From: Treponema sp. | GTDB lineage: Bacteria; Spirochaetota; Spirochaetia; Treponematales; Breznakiellaceae | Length of the DNA stretch: 35,366 nt | Direction of reading: 5' to 3' | Assembly: GCA_031276295.1 (NCBI GenBank) | Contig: JAISNI010000179.1 | Span: forward strand, 1 to 35,366 | Part shown: piece by piece, positions 1 through 7,288 of the stretch | How the letters are laid out: each line of letters begins with the position of its first letter | Position numbering within the stretch: position 1 is the first letter of the stretch | Translations under genes and position numbers: made by a program | Notes under the pieces: generated by a model | What the model was told of the DNA's origin: nothing | The model's database searches: none | The model's input: the letters and a program-made list of their open reading frames with translations, nothing else

Positions 1-451
1 TGTTGGTAACCTTAAAAGCGTAATCCCCGGTATAGTTGGGGCTGATCTCCGTCCGGTACTTTTGATTCCTCCCGTAGGTCGCCATGGCGGAATATTCTAT
101 TTTGGCCCTGCTCAGGTTGGTTTTATTGGCGTTGTATTCATCCAGACTAACGCCCCGTAGAATCATATATCCGCCGGGTTCAAAATCGGTAACATCATCG
201 GATATATCAAAATCCTTTGATGCCAGGCCCTTTACCCCGCCCAGAATGCTTGAATTGCTGGGGGTCTGACCCTGAAAAACAACAATATCCTTTGCGGTAT
301 TGTTGATAACGGTCAGGGTGCCGCCGCTTTCGTTGTCCCAGTTGATGCCGCCATCATCCTTCTCCTCATCATCATCCGCCGGGTTTGGGCAGGCCGTAAA
401 GGCCAGGGCCGCCGCCAGAAGAAACGCCAAAAATTTGAACTTTTCTTTCAT
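1..451 (-). CDS. lipoprotein, 5' part only (gene runs off the left edge)
   Basis: The reading frame is open from an ATG at 449-451 to the window edge (150 codons). A strong Shine-Dalgarno (AAAGGAG, about 457-463) lies in front of it. The N-terminus is a typical spirochaete lipoprotein signal: MKEK, a hydrophobic stretch of about 15 residues, then a lipobox ending FTAC at about residue 20. An acidic Asp/Glu-rich linker follows. The visible mature part, with a stretch like TLTVINNTAKDIVVF, suggests a beta-sandwich surface domain, but I do not recognise the family. It should be lipid-anchored and possibly surface exposed. Its leader is unusual: two candidate promoters, a terminator-like hairpin and a 15-G tract. 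Function unknown. Confidence 0.8.
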   Translation of the reverse strand, partial: MKEKFKFLAFLLAAALAFTACPNPADDDEEKDDGGINWDNESGGTLTVINNTAKDIVVFQGQTPSNSSILGGVKGLASKDFDISDDVTDFEPGGYMILRGVSLDEYNANKTNLSRAKIEYSAMATYGRNQKYRTEISPNYTGDYAFKVTN

Positions 452-473
452 CGCTCGCTCCTTTGTTAGGATA

Positions 474-502
474 AAAATATTTTTACAGGGATACCCCTGC
501 AA
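474..502 (-). promoter_or_regulatory. proximal promoter with inverted repeat in the spacer
   Basis: Minus strand: -35 TTGCAG (497-502), 17-bp spacer, -10 TATTTT (474-479), then the SD and start codon of the lipoprotein gene. The spacer overlaps a 5-bp-arm inverted repeat (CAGGG-N4-CCCTG, 486-499) that could be an operator. Predicted by eye only. Confidence 0.4.
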
Positions 503-510
503 AGAACGGT

Positions 511-559
511 GGGAAAATAAAAAGGGCCGGAATATTCCTGTAACGGAACAAACCGGCTC
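511..559 (-). terminator. terminator-like hairpin in the lipoprotein leader
   Basis: Read on the minus strand, a 7-bp GC-rich stem (553-559 with 524-530, one G-U pair) holds a second small stem (TTCC/GGAA) and is followed by a T-rich run (TTTTTATTTT). It sits between the distal promoter with its C-tract and the lipoprotein start codon. It could be an attenuator or the end of a short leader RNA. Confidence 0.45.
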
Positions 560-603
560 TGATGGAAAGCGATAAGAAATTACAGTTTCAGCAGAAAATT
601 CAT

Positions 604-618
604 GGGGGGGGGGGGGGG
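604..618. repeat. homopolymeric G tract (15 G on plus, 15 C on minus)
   Basis: An uninterrupted run of 15 G. On the minus strand it begins about 11 nt downstream of a TATAAT box and about 150 nt upstream of the lipoprotein start codon. Tracts of this length are prone to slipped-strand changes. In Treponema pallidum, poly-G tracts next to tpr promoters are known to modulate expression. Confidence 0.9.
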
Positions 619-629
619 TATATGTCTAT

Positions 630-656
630 ATTATATAAGGAATTACGTGATTCCTT
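630..656 (-). promoter_or_regulatory. distal promoter with overlapping palindrome
   Basis: Minus strand TATAAT at 630-635 is a consensus -10; the -35 region is weak. Abutting it, 637-656 is a 20-bp palindrome with one mismatched pair (AAGGAAT, central ACGT, ATTCCTT), a plausible operator. Transcription would run into the C15 tract within a few nucleotides. Confidence 0.45.
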
Positions 657-756
657 CATCATACTTTATCCTTAAAGTCCTCAATTTTTCCCGAAAGACC
701 GCCGGAATCCACAGGGATTTCCGATGATCCAGCCGCTGTTACCCGCAGACAATATA

Positions 757-898
757 TCAGCTTGTTTCAAAAAAAACAAGTGAGGCGATTTCAAAATGTC
801 AAATTTTGAAATCGCAACCTTAAAAAACGCAGTTTTGTAAGACTTTAGTCTGAAAAACTGCAAGAGCCAATTTCAAAATAACCGATTTTGAAAGTGGC
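757..898. repeat. multi-hairpin repeat, copy 1
   Basis: A row of hairpins in AT-rich non-coding DNA. A small CTTGTTT/AAACAAG stem comes first. Then 785-815 has a perfect 12-bp stem (GCGATTTCAAAA with its complement, 7-nt loop), 829-861 a nested stem (GCAGTTTT/AAAACTGC around AGACT/AGTCT), and 866-898 a GCCA-TTTCAAAA stem with one mismatch. The order of parts is shared with 2494-2617. No gene is seen in 660-1070. Confidence 0.6.
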
Positions 899-1070
899 GC
901 CCATATCTAAAACATGGGATTTTCTTACATTATTATTTATATCAGTAAATGTCAAGCCAAATTTTAGAAATTTTCTTAGATTTTTCTCATGTTTTGTGTA
1001 TAATATTTTATACAATTATTTCAACAAATTGTGCTACCCATTGCACATAACGTCGTCATGGCCGCATACA

Positions 1071-1302
1071 TCATTCGGGAAGGGAATGTGATGGATGGCA
1101 TTGACGATTGCTGTACTGCTTCAACTGAACTTGGACTTTTTGGGGTCCGCTTATTAAGGAGGAACAAGCCTCAAGGTTTTTCCAAAAGGCCCTCCGGTTG
1201 TTATATGCAGTATGAAGCTTTTCTCTCCGTTCCGCAAGCCGTTCTTCTCTCTTTCCCTCAAATACCTCCTGCGGACTTACATAATTGAGCGGGCTGTGGA
1301 GA
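1071..1302 (-). pseudogene. C-terminal fragment of an IS3-type transposase (rve integrase)
   Basis: The minus-strand frame reads HSPLNYVSPQEVFEG followed by a charged tail. This is the hallmark end of IS3-family OrfB integrases (consensus like RPHSALNYKSPEE), just after the catalytic Glu region. Everything upstream is lost: at about 1300 the sequence changes to an IS256-type transposase on the other strand. About 75 residues are left, so it is non-functional. The residues after the charged tail may be beyond the original stop. Confidence 0.5.
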
Positions 1303-1826
1303 GCGGAAAACGGGGGAGCGTCGAACCTTTGGTTCGCGTTCTGGATGGGGGTGATGAATGAATTACGGAACCGTGGGGTACTGGACATCCTCATCGCGTG
1401 TATGGACGGGCTGACGGATTTCCCGGACGCGGTACGAGCGGTATACCCAGCTACGCGGGTGCAACGGTGTATCGTGCACCTGGTACGGAGTTCCACCCGG
1501 TTTGTCTCGTACAAGGTCTTGAAACAGGTATGTGCGGATCTGAAGGTGATTACGCGGCGGCCAGTGAGGAGGCGGGCCGGGACGCGCTGGAACGGTTTGG
1601 TGGTATCTGGAATGGCAAATATCCGATGATCCACCAGTCCTGGGAAGCCGCCTGGAATGACCTGTGCGAATTTTTCAAGTATCCTCCATAAAATACGGCG
1701 GGTGATATAGACACCAGCGTGATGAACTGTTCTGGGGAATGGCGCTGAATCAGGTGAGCCAGAGAGTTTGGGAAAGAACGGGTTCCGTTCAAATAGTATT
1801 TTTATTTACACAAAACTATTGACAGG
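1303..1826 (+). pseudogene. IS256 (mutator-type) transposase relic, frameshifted and deleted
   Basis: The plus frame from about 1303 matches the central part of IS256/Mutator transposases, with ILIACMDGLTDFPDAVRAVY (catalytic Asp region) and then CIVHLVR. Near 1555 the match moves to another frame, continuing as AASEEAGRDALERFGGIW and then WEAAWNDLCEFFKYPP, ending at a stop at 1689-1691. The usual IRKVIYTTNAIES block is missing. A possible tail (WGMALNQ) sits in a third frame near 1735. The N-terminal third is gone. The right end near 1810-1826 (ACACAAAACTATTGACAGGC) may be the terminal repeat. Clearly dead. Confidence 0.75.
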
Positions 1827-1902
1827 CTCGTTTTCTCGTTATCTCCCGCAGGCGGCTATTCCCCTCCCGAAACAGGCGCGTGTGAAGAATTACAGCGGCA
1901 GT

Positions 1903-2130
1903 TCATTCAGCTTCTTCTATCCCCAGATCATCATCCGCGGTAACTTCAGCTTCATCGGTCTTCTTGGGCTTTTTTATCTTGGGGATGATCGGTGCAATGC
2001 GCGGCCTATGATAAGTTCTGCCGACATAAGATACAAGCAAAAAATAGAGAATAAGGGAAATGCTTACCGCAATCACCTGCCAGGAAGAAACAACCCTAAA
2101 AATTAGATTCTTTAGTTGTTCTGAAAACAA
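1903..2130 (-). CDS. small single-pass membrane protein, function unknown
   Basis: 75 residues. The start is a TTG at 2128-2130, preceded by an excellent SD (GGAGG, 6 nt spacing), which is why I accept this short gene. Residues about 18-36 form one hydrophobic transmembrane segment (VIAVSISLILYFLLVSYVG). A basic, Pro/Lys-rich stretch follows (RTYHRPR, then PKIKKPKK), and the last about 16 residues are acidic. This suggests an inner-membrane anchor with a charged cytoplasmic tail. It stands alone between IS relics and hairpin repeats, and the spacer behind it holds no other gene. I recognise no named family. Confidence 0.55.
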   Translation of the reverse strand: MFSEQLKNLIFRVVSSWQVIAVSISLILYFLLVSYVGRTYHRPRIAPIIPKIKKPKKTDEAEVTADDDLGIEEAE

Positions 2131-2227
2131 TGTCAGCCTCCACGTACCAAACTGGTCAATTCCTCTAAAAACTTTTCGGCAAAAAACAGAACGGAATTTA
2201 CTCTTTCAAGCAGGAACACCTATACTA

Positions 2228-2255
2228 TGAGGCGGTTTCACAATGCCAGATTTTG
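2228..2255. repeat. fragment of the multi-hairpin repeat
   Basis: These 28 nt match positions 782-809 of copy 1 with about four differences (shared TGAGGCG, TTTCA, AATG, ATTTTG blocks). The second arm of the hairpin is lost here. The rest of 2131-2490 shows no gene. Confidence 0.5.
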
Positions 2256-2493
2256 CCTGCCTGCTTCAAATATAATACCTAAACAGGAAAGAGTGCCAGG
2301 CACGGGTTCGAAGTTAAATTATTTGCGGCAATTTAACATTCCAATTTGATAACTCTTTACAATACAAGAATTTGCCAAAAACACAGCAAAAATTCTATTT
2401 TTGTAATGTTAAAATGCTGATCAGGCGGTGCGGCCTATTGATAGTCTTTAATATTTCGATTATACTGATACATCAGATTATCTTGAGGTTCAA

Positions 2494-2617
2494 GTTCTTT
2501 CAAAACTTCAATTTTGAAAGAACGTCCTTAGATTTAGATGCAAAAGCGAGCCTTGAGGCCGTTTTTGTAAATCCAATTTCATCGAACCACAGGTCTCCAG
2601 CCGAATTTTGAAATTGG
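2494..2617. repeat. multi-hairpin repeat, copy 2
   Basis: Same architecture as 757-898. A small CTTGA/TCAAG stem just before it; a perfect 12-bp stem at 2494-2523 with the same TTTCAAAA/TTTTGAAA core; a middle stem of A-rich and T-rich arms around GCC/GGC (about 2530-2572); and a closing stem CCAATTTCA/TGAAATTGG (2573-2581 with 2609-2617). Both copies share CTTA after hairpin 1 and CCAATTTC at the start of hairpin 3. Confidence 0.6.
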
Positions 2618-2672
2618 GTTTCTTTATTCGTGCTGAGGGGTATTAAACCCCGAATGCAATACCTTATGAGAA

Positions 2673-2704
2673 CAACAACCCCGCCCTTCAGGGCCAGGTT
2701 GTTG
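2673..2704 (+). promoter_or_regulatory. strong leader hairpin before the lipoprotein operon
   Basis: CAACAACC (2673-2680) pairs with GGTTGTTG (2697-2704). Inside is a GCCC-TTCA-GGGC hairpin. A moderately T-rich stretch (ending TATTTTTTATT) follows, then the SD (GGAGG) and ATG of the LpoB-like gene. It may be a terminator of an upstream transcript or an attenuator/stabiliser in the operon leader. Confidence 0.45.
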
Positions 2705-2734
2705 ATTAAAGTATTTTTTATTATGGAGGTTTTT

Positions 2735-3340
2735 ATGAAAAGAAGAATGTTTGTTGTATTTGCCTGTCTTGCGGGCTTGGCGGTTTTTTTCGGATGCGCT
2801 ACCACTACGGAGGTTTCCCGTACCGAATCGCAGGAAGATCTAAGCGGATACTGGAACAGTAATGACGTAAAGATTGTCTGCGAGGATCTGGTCAACCAGT
2901 GCCTTGCTTCGCCGAGAATTATTCAGGCAATTGACGCATTCGGAAGAGTTCCCCGTATTATTGTCGATCCTTTCAGGAATGAAAGCTCCGAGCATATCAA
3001 TACGGCGGAATTGGCCAGCCTGATGGAAATTGCGCTGGATCAGAGCGGCCGTTTTACTACGGTAGCGGGTGGCCAGGAACGGCAGGATATCCGCAAGGAG
3101 CAGGAAGATCAGCTTGCCCATGCCAGCGAGGATACCGCGGCTTCGGTCGGCGCGGAACTGGGCGCCGAATTCAGACTGAGCGGAACGGTAAGCGCCAATG
3201 TAGACAAGCGCGACAATCGGACATCCCGGGCTTATACGGTAAGGGTCTACCTTTCCGACATAACTACCACCGAACGCCTGTGGAGCGGGTATAATGATAG
3301 CATCAGAAAAACTATTGTGCAGTCGAAGACGCGATTTTAG
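2735..3340 (+). CDS. LpoB-like lipoprotein (penicillin-binding-protein activator family)
   Basis: 201 residues from ATG 2735, chosen for its SD (GGAGG, 2726-2730) and because the signal peptide starts there; the frame is open upstream but that part looks non-coding. Signal: MKRRMF, a hydrophobic core, lipobox FFGC (Cys about 19). The mature part fits the LpoB/COG3417 family, with PRIIVDPFRNESSEHI near residues 72-87, a region like ELASLMEIALDQSGRF, and the closing SGTVSANVDKRDNRTSRAYTV and LWSG segments. Family role: an outer-membrane lipoprotein that in E. coli activates PBP1b; other members have no tested partner. First gene of an operon; 10 nt to the next gene. Confidence 0.75.
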   Translation: MKRRMFVVFACLAGLAVFFGCATTTEVSRTESQEDLSGYWNSNDVKIVCEDLVNQCLASPRIIQAIDAFGRVPRIIVDPFRNESSEHINTAELASLMEIALDQSGRFTTVAGGQERQDIRKEQEDQLAHASEDTAASVGAELGAEFRLSGTVSANVDKRDNRTSRAYTVRVYLSDITTTERLWSGYNDSIRKTIVQSKTRF

Positions 3341-3350
3341 GGGGTAAGTA

Positions 3351-4667
3351 ATGAAACCGGTAAAGAAATTATGTATAATTCTATTAATTAGCTTTACCTT
3401 TATTGCATGTGCCTCATCTAATCCCCATGTAACAGTTGATTCGGCGGTAGACAGGGGGGATTTTAACGAAAGCATTGCGGAACTGGAGAGTAATAAGGAT
3501 AAGGTGTATTCCAATAAGGACGCTATTCTTTATTACCTGGATAAAGGTATGCTATCCCACTATGCGGCGAGATACGATGAATCTTCGCAACTGCTTCAAG
3601 ACGGGGAGCGGGCAATCGAGGAAGCCTTTACCAAAAGCATAACCCAGGGGATAGGCACCTATCTTGTAAACGATAAAGTCCGGGATTATGACGGCGAGGA
3701 CTATGAAAATATCTACCTTAATGCCTTTAATGCCCTTAACTACTATCACCGCAATGATATGGAAAATGCGAAGGTAGAAATTCGCAGGATGAGCGAAAAA
3801 CTCCGCGATTTAGCGGTTAAATATGATCAGGTACGGTCCAATATCCAGGAAGCGGCCCTGGCGGAGGGCGGAGAAATCCCCCCCGACCCCAACAGCAGCA
3901 CTAAATTTTCCGATTCCGCCTTGGCGCGTTACCTGGGAATGCTCTTTTTCCGCAATGAAAGCAATATAGATGATGCCCGTATCTACCGGGATGATCTTAA
4001 AGTTGCCTTTGCCAACGCCCCGGAAGTGTACAACTATGCCCTGCCCGTCTCGATTGATGAGGAACTGACCATTCCTTCCGGCAAGGCCCGTTTAAACGTA
4101 ATCGGTTTCGGCGGCCTCGGCCCTGTTAAACAGGAAGAGGTAATCCGTATTCCGATTACCGAAGGCAACTGGATTAAAATTGCGCTCCCGGTACTCACCA
4201 CGCGGCCTTCCAACATTTCCCGTGTGGAAGTTGTACTGAACAACGGACAATCCTTTGATCTTGAGCTTCTGGAGGATATGGAAGCGGTTGCCAGGGAGAC
4301 TTTTAAGGAAAAGAAGGGTATCATTTACCTGAAATCCGTGTTACGTGCAACCGTTAAAGGTACAACCTCCGCGGCTCTGGGCGCGGCAGGCAACAATACG
4401 GAGGATGATAACACTGGGCTGGCGCTAGGGCTTCTCAGTCTTGCTACACAGGTATATGCGGAGGCAAGCGAACAAGCCGATCTCAGACTTGCAAGGTACT
4501 TTCCGTCCGGCGCCTATATTGGCGGAATCAATCTTGATCCGGGTGTTTATTCCCTTACTATAAAATATTACGATAAAAGCGGGAAAGTCCTGGATTCTTT
4601 TGACAGAAATAATGTAGAGGTTAAAGAAAATACTCTCAATTTAACGGAGGCAATATGTTTAAAATAA
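3351..4667 (+). CDS. COG3014-like TPR lipoprotein
   Basis: 438 residues. Lipoprotein signal with lipobox FIAC (Cys about 20). Residues about 35-165 are helical and tetratricopeptide-like, with GMLSHYAARYDESSQLLQDG and NIYLNAFNALNYYHRNDMEN. The C-terminal half is mostly beta-rich and ends in a small jelly-roll-like segment (ARYFPSGAYIGGINLDPG). This is the pattern of the uncharacterised COG3014 family, which often sits next to LpoB-like genes. It lies 10 nt after the LpoB-like gene and its end overlaps the next start by 13 nt, so the three proteins are probably made together and may form one envelope complex. Biochemical role unknown. Confidence 0.7.
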   Translation: MKPVKKLCIILLISFTFIACASSNPHVTVDSAVDRGDFNESIAELESNKDKVYSNKDAILYYLDKGMLSHYAARYDESSQLLQDGERAIEEAFTKSITQGIGTYLVNDKVRDYDGEDYENIYLNAFNALNYYHRNDMENAKVEIRRMSEKLRDLAVKYDQVRSNIQEAALAEGGEIPPDPNSSTKFSDSALARYLGMLFFRNESNIDDARIYRDDLKVAFANAPEVYNYALPVSIDEELTIPSGKARLNVIGFGGLGPVKQEEVIRIPITEGNWIKIALPVLTTRPSNISRVEVVLNNGQSFDLELLEDMEAVARETFKEKKGIIYLKSVLRATVKGTTSAALGAAGNNTEDDNTGLALGLLSLATQVYAEASEQADLRLARYFPSGAYIGGINLDPGVYSLTIKYYDKSGKVLDSFDRNNVEVKENTLNLTEAICLK

Positions 4668-5941
4668 CAGGTGTTTTTTTATCGGCGGTATTGATTTTTT
4701 CATTTTTTTCATGCGGGAGCACTCCCGCCCCCGCCCCCGCCCCGGCGCCGGTGGAAAGTTCCGCCGAAGATAAGGCCCAGGCTGACGCAGAGGCAACCGC
4801 CGCCGCTATGGACGCGCTGGCCAGAATGCAAAACGGCGGCGTTCCTCCGGCGGCTTCCCCTTCGGGAGGGAGCCAACAGCCCCCCCAAGCCGCGCCTGCT
4901 GCCGCCCAACCCACGCCTGCGCCTGCCAGACCGGCCCCAAGCCAGCCGGCGGCACAAACCGCTAATCCCAACAGGGGCGAACCCGTCTGGGTTGCGTCTC
5001 CGGAATCGACCTACCCCAGAAACGGCTATGTTGCGGCTACGGGGTTCGGCGATAACAGGGCTGGTGCGGAAAAGAATGCTCTTGCCGCGCTTATATCGAT
5101 TTTCGGCCAGTCTATTCAGGCGGAATTGAAGGTGCTTTCCGATTACCGTGAATCGATTGCCAATGGCAGAACCGATGTCAGGCAGAGCGAAACGGTTTCA
5201 AGCGCAATTAAAACCTTCTCTTCGCTCGATTCCCTTCTGGGGGCTGAAGTAAGGGATACCTGGTTCGATTCCGCCAAGGGGACCTACTATGCCGTTGCCG
5301 TTATGGAAAAGGCCAAAACCATCACCCTCTATGCCGATACGATACGGTCCAACCAGCGTATCATCAACGATCTTATCAATATCGCCGCTGCGGAAAGAAA
5401 TTCCCTGGAAGCCTATTCCCGGTATCAATTTGCCGCCAGGATTGCGGATGCAAACCGCGTATACGCCAATATCCTCTCCTATGTCGGCGATACTACTTCG
5501 GGAATTAACCCGGCGACGATGAAGAAGGGTGATGATTACCGGCTTGAAGCCCTTAATATCACCAGGAACATTCCTATAGGCGTAAACGTTACCAATGACA
5601 GTCAAAGCCGGATCAGCGGCGCGTTCAGGGGGATTTTAACCGATGTAGGTTTCAGGAGCGGGGGTAATACCTCCCGGTATATCCTCAGAATCAACGTTTC
5701 CTTGGAACCCGTAAATCTTCCCGGCCAGGCCAATAAATTCAGCCGTTGCGTGATCGATGCGAACCTTATGGATATGAACGATGATACCATCCTGCTTCCC
5801 TGGAATTTCAATCTCCGTTCGGGCCATCTTAATCAATCGGAAGCTGACAACCGGGCTATTAGAGACGCGGAGGCGAAGATAAAAGCGGAATACGGCAGCA
5901 TTCTAAAGGATTACCTGTCCAGTGTTTTACCGAGCTATTAA
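4655..5941 (+). CDS. LPP20-family lipoprotein with Ala/Pro linker
   Basis: 428 residues, overlapping the previous gene by 13 nt; SD (ACGGAGG) lies inside that gene. Lipobox FFSC (Cys about 20). A low-complexity Ala/Pro/Gln linker of about 85 residues follows, starting with a PAPAPAPAP run encoded by GC-rich hexamers near 4723-4745. The folded part begins at PVWVASPESTYPRNGYVAATG and continues with GDNRAGAEKNALAALISIFG, the hallmark of LPP20-type domains. The C-terminal 130 residues form a second beta-rich domain (IPIGVNVTNDSQSRISGAF onward). The linker could span the periplasm or peptidoglycan. Third gene of the operon; a terminator follows 22 nt after the stop. Confidence 0.7.
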   Translation: MFKITGVFLSAVLIFSFFSCGSTPAPAPAPAPVESSAEDKAQADAEATAAAMDALARMQNGGVPPAASPSGGSQQPPQAAPAAAQPTPAPARPAPSQPAAQTANPNRGEPVWVASPESTYPRNGYVAATGFGDNRAGAEKNALAALISIFGQSIQAELKVLSDYRESIANGRTDVRQSETVSSAIKTFSSLDSLLGAEVRDTWFDSAKGTYYAVAVMEKAKTITLYADTIRSNQRIINDLINIAAAERNSLEAYSRYQFAARIADANRVYANILSYVGDTTSGINPATMKKGDDYRLEALNITRNIPIGVNVTNDSQSRISGAFRGILTDVGFRSGGNTSRYILRINVSLEPVNLPGQANKFSRCVIDANLMDMNDDTILLPWNFNLRSGHLNQSEADNRAIRDAEAKIKAEYGSILKDYLSSVLPSY

Positions 5942-5962
5942 TAGCACATACTAATAACCGGA

Positions 5963-5993
5963 GGCTCTTTCAAATATGAAAGAGCCTTTTTAT
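5963..5993 (+). terminator. intrinsic terminator of the lipoprotein operon
   Basis: Perfect 10-bp stem GGCTCTTTCA / TGAAAGAGCC with an AATA loop, followed by TTTTTATT. It begins 22 nt after the stop codon of the LPP20-like gene. Confidence 0.9.
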
Positions 5994-6059
5994 TCGCATA
6001 ATGCTCGAAGCTGTTTTCAATTATTTGATTTATAAGTATATTGAAGGGATAGGTGAACT

Positions 6060-7277
6060 ATGAAGATCAGAATGGATAAGGTGATTAAAGCTATCGCCGT
6101 GGCTCTGGACATTGTGGAAGGTGAGCTTTTAGGCGCCACCTCCCATCATGGAAAGCGTGTTGCGGTTCTCTGCGCCGCAATGGGACGGTATTTTGGAATG
6201 AACGACGATTCCCTGTTGGCGCTGACCATCTGCGCCTTACTGCACGACAATGCGCTTACCGAGTATATTATGTCGGAACGCGTCGGCAGACACGATCCAA
6301 GCATGAAGCTGCACTGCGAGCTTGGTCAGAATAATGTGAATTTCCTTAATATTAATACCGATTTTAGCGGTTTTATCCTCTATCACCATGAATGGGCGAA
6401 CGGTTCGGGGCCGTATCATAAACAGGAAGGGGAATACCCCTTGGGCGCCGAGCTTATCTGTATTGCCGATTCACTTGATGTAACCAGACAACTTCAGCAT
6501 GTTCCTCTTGCGGACCTGCCCTTGATACGGCAGGAGGTAGCAAAAAATACCGGGGTTCATTATACGGCGCGAGCCGTAACGGCGCTGTGGCAGATACTGG
6601 ATGAGGAGATGCTCCGCTCGCTGTACGACGACAGGATTGCCGAAACCGCGGCGCGGTACATTCCCGCTTGGACCATTGATATGGAGGATGATTTTATCCT
6701 GCATCTGGCGGAATTTGTTACCCGTATCATCGACTACAAATCGGCTTTTACTCGGCGCCATTCTACCCAGATAGCAAATAAAGCCTGGCTTATGGGTAAC
6801 TACTACAAATATAATCGTTTACACTGCTTGCAGCTCTACCTGGCGGCGGCGCTCCACGATCTCGGCAAGCTGACTATACCAACCTCCATACTCGAAAAGC
6901 CCAATAAGCTGACTGATGACGAATTCCGCATCATTCAAAGCCATGTAGCCAAAACCTGGGAGATGCTTGACGGTATTGACGGCCTTGAGTCTATCCGTAA
7001 CTGGGCGTCTTTTCACCATGAAAAATTGAACGGCACGGGCTACCCCTTTGGAAAAACAGCGGATGAGTTGGACTTTAACTCCCGTCTTTTAGCCTGCATA
7101 GATATCTACCAGGCGGTAAGTGAAGAACGGCCCTATCATCCGCAGCGGAGCCACGAAGATACGATGAAAATTCTTTTTGATATGGCAGGGAACCGTAGTA
7201 TAGACGAAAGTATCTGCCGTGATATAGACAAGGCTATGGCCGAATTTTCCTTCCGCGATGTTCCTTATCCCGTTTAA
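6060..7277 (+). CDS. tandem-HD protein with C-terminal HD-GYP (c-di-GMP phosphodiesterase type)
   Basis: 405 residues. Two HD-type halves are visible. The N-terminal one has H62-D63 (LLHDNAL) and HHEWANGSGPY (109-119), an HD-GYP-like motif that has lost GYP. The C-terminal one is complete: HDLGK (266-270), H295, HHE (319-321) and NGTGYP (324-329). HD-GYP proteins hydrolyse c-di-GMP or related dinucleotides with a metal centre. There is no receiver, PAS or membrane segment, so it is cytosolic; the degenerate first half may be a sensor or dimerisation unit. The ATG at 6060 has AGGTG upstream. Monocistronic, after a terminator; converges with holA. Confidence 0.85.
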   Translation: MKIRMDKVIKAIAVALDIVEGELLGATSHHGKRVAVLCAAMGRYFGMNDDSLLALTICALLHDNALTEYIMSERVGRHDPSMKLHCELGQNNVNFLNINTDFSGFILYHHEWANGSGPYHKQEGEYPLGAELICIADSLDVTRQLQHVPLADLPLIRQEVAKNTGVHYTARAVTALWQILDEEMLRSLYDDRIAETAARYIPAWTIDMEDDFILHLAEFVTRIIDYKSAFTRRHSTQIANKAWLMGNYYKYNRLHCLQLYLAAALHDLGKLTIPTSILEKPNKLTDDEFRIIQSHVAKTWEMLDGIDGLESIRNWASFHHEKLNGTGYPFGKTADELDFNSRLLACIDIYQAVSEERPYHPQRSHEDTMKILFDMAGNRSIDESICRDIDKAMAEFSFRDVPYPV

Positions 7278-7288
7278 AGTTTCCGTAG

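Noticed and set aside
1071-1634. Single 187-residue minus-strand protein
   Set aside because: Only the part below about 1302 resembles a transposase; the rest is the antisense of the IS256 relic.
2372-2611. 79-codon plus-strand ORF
   Set aside because: Overlaps hairpin repeat copy 2, no SD, biased to AT-rich codons of non-coding DNA.
4723-4745. CCCGCC hexamer tract as a phase-variation switch
   Set aside because: Units are six bases, so gain or loss keeps the frame and only changes linker length.
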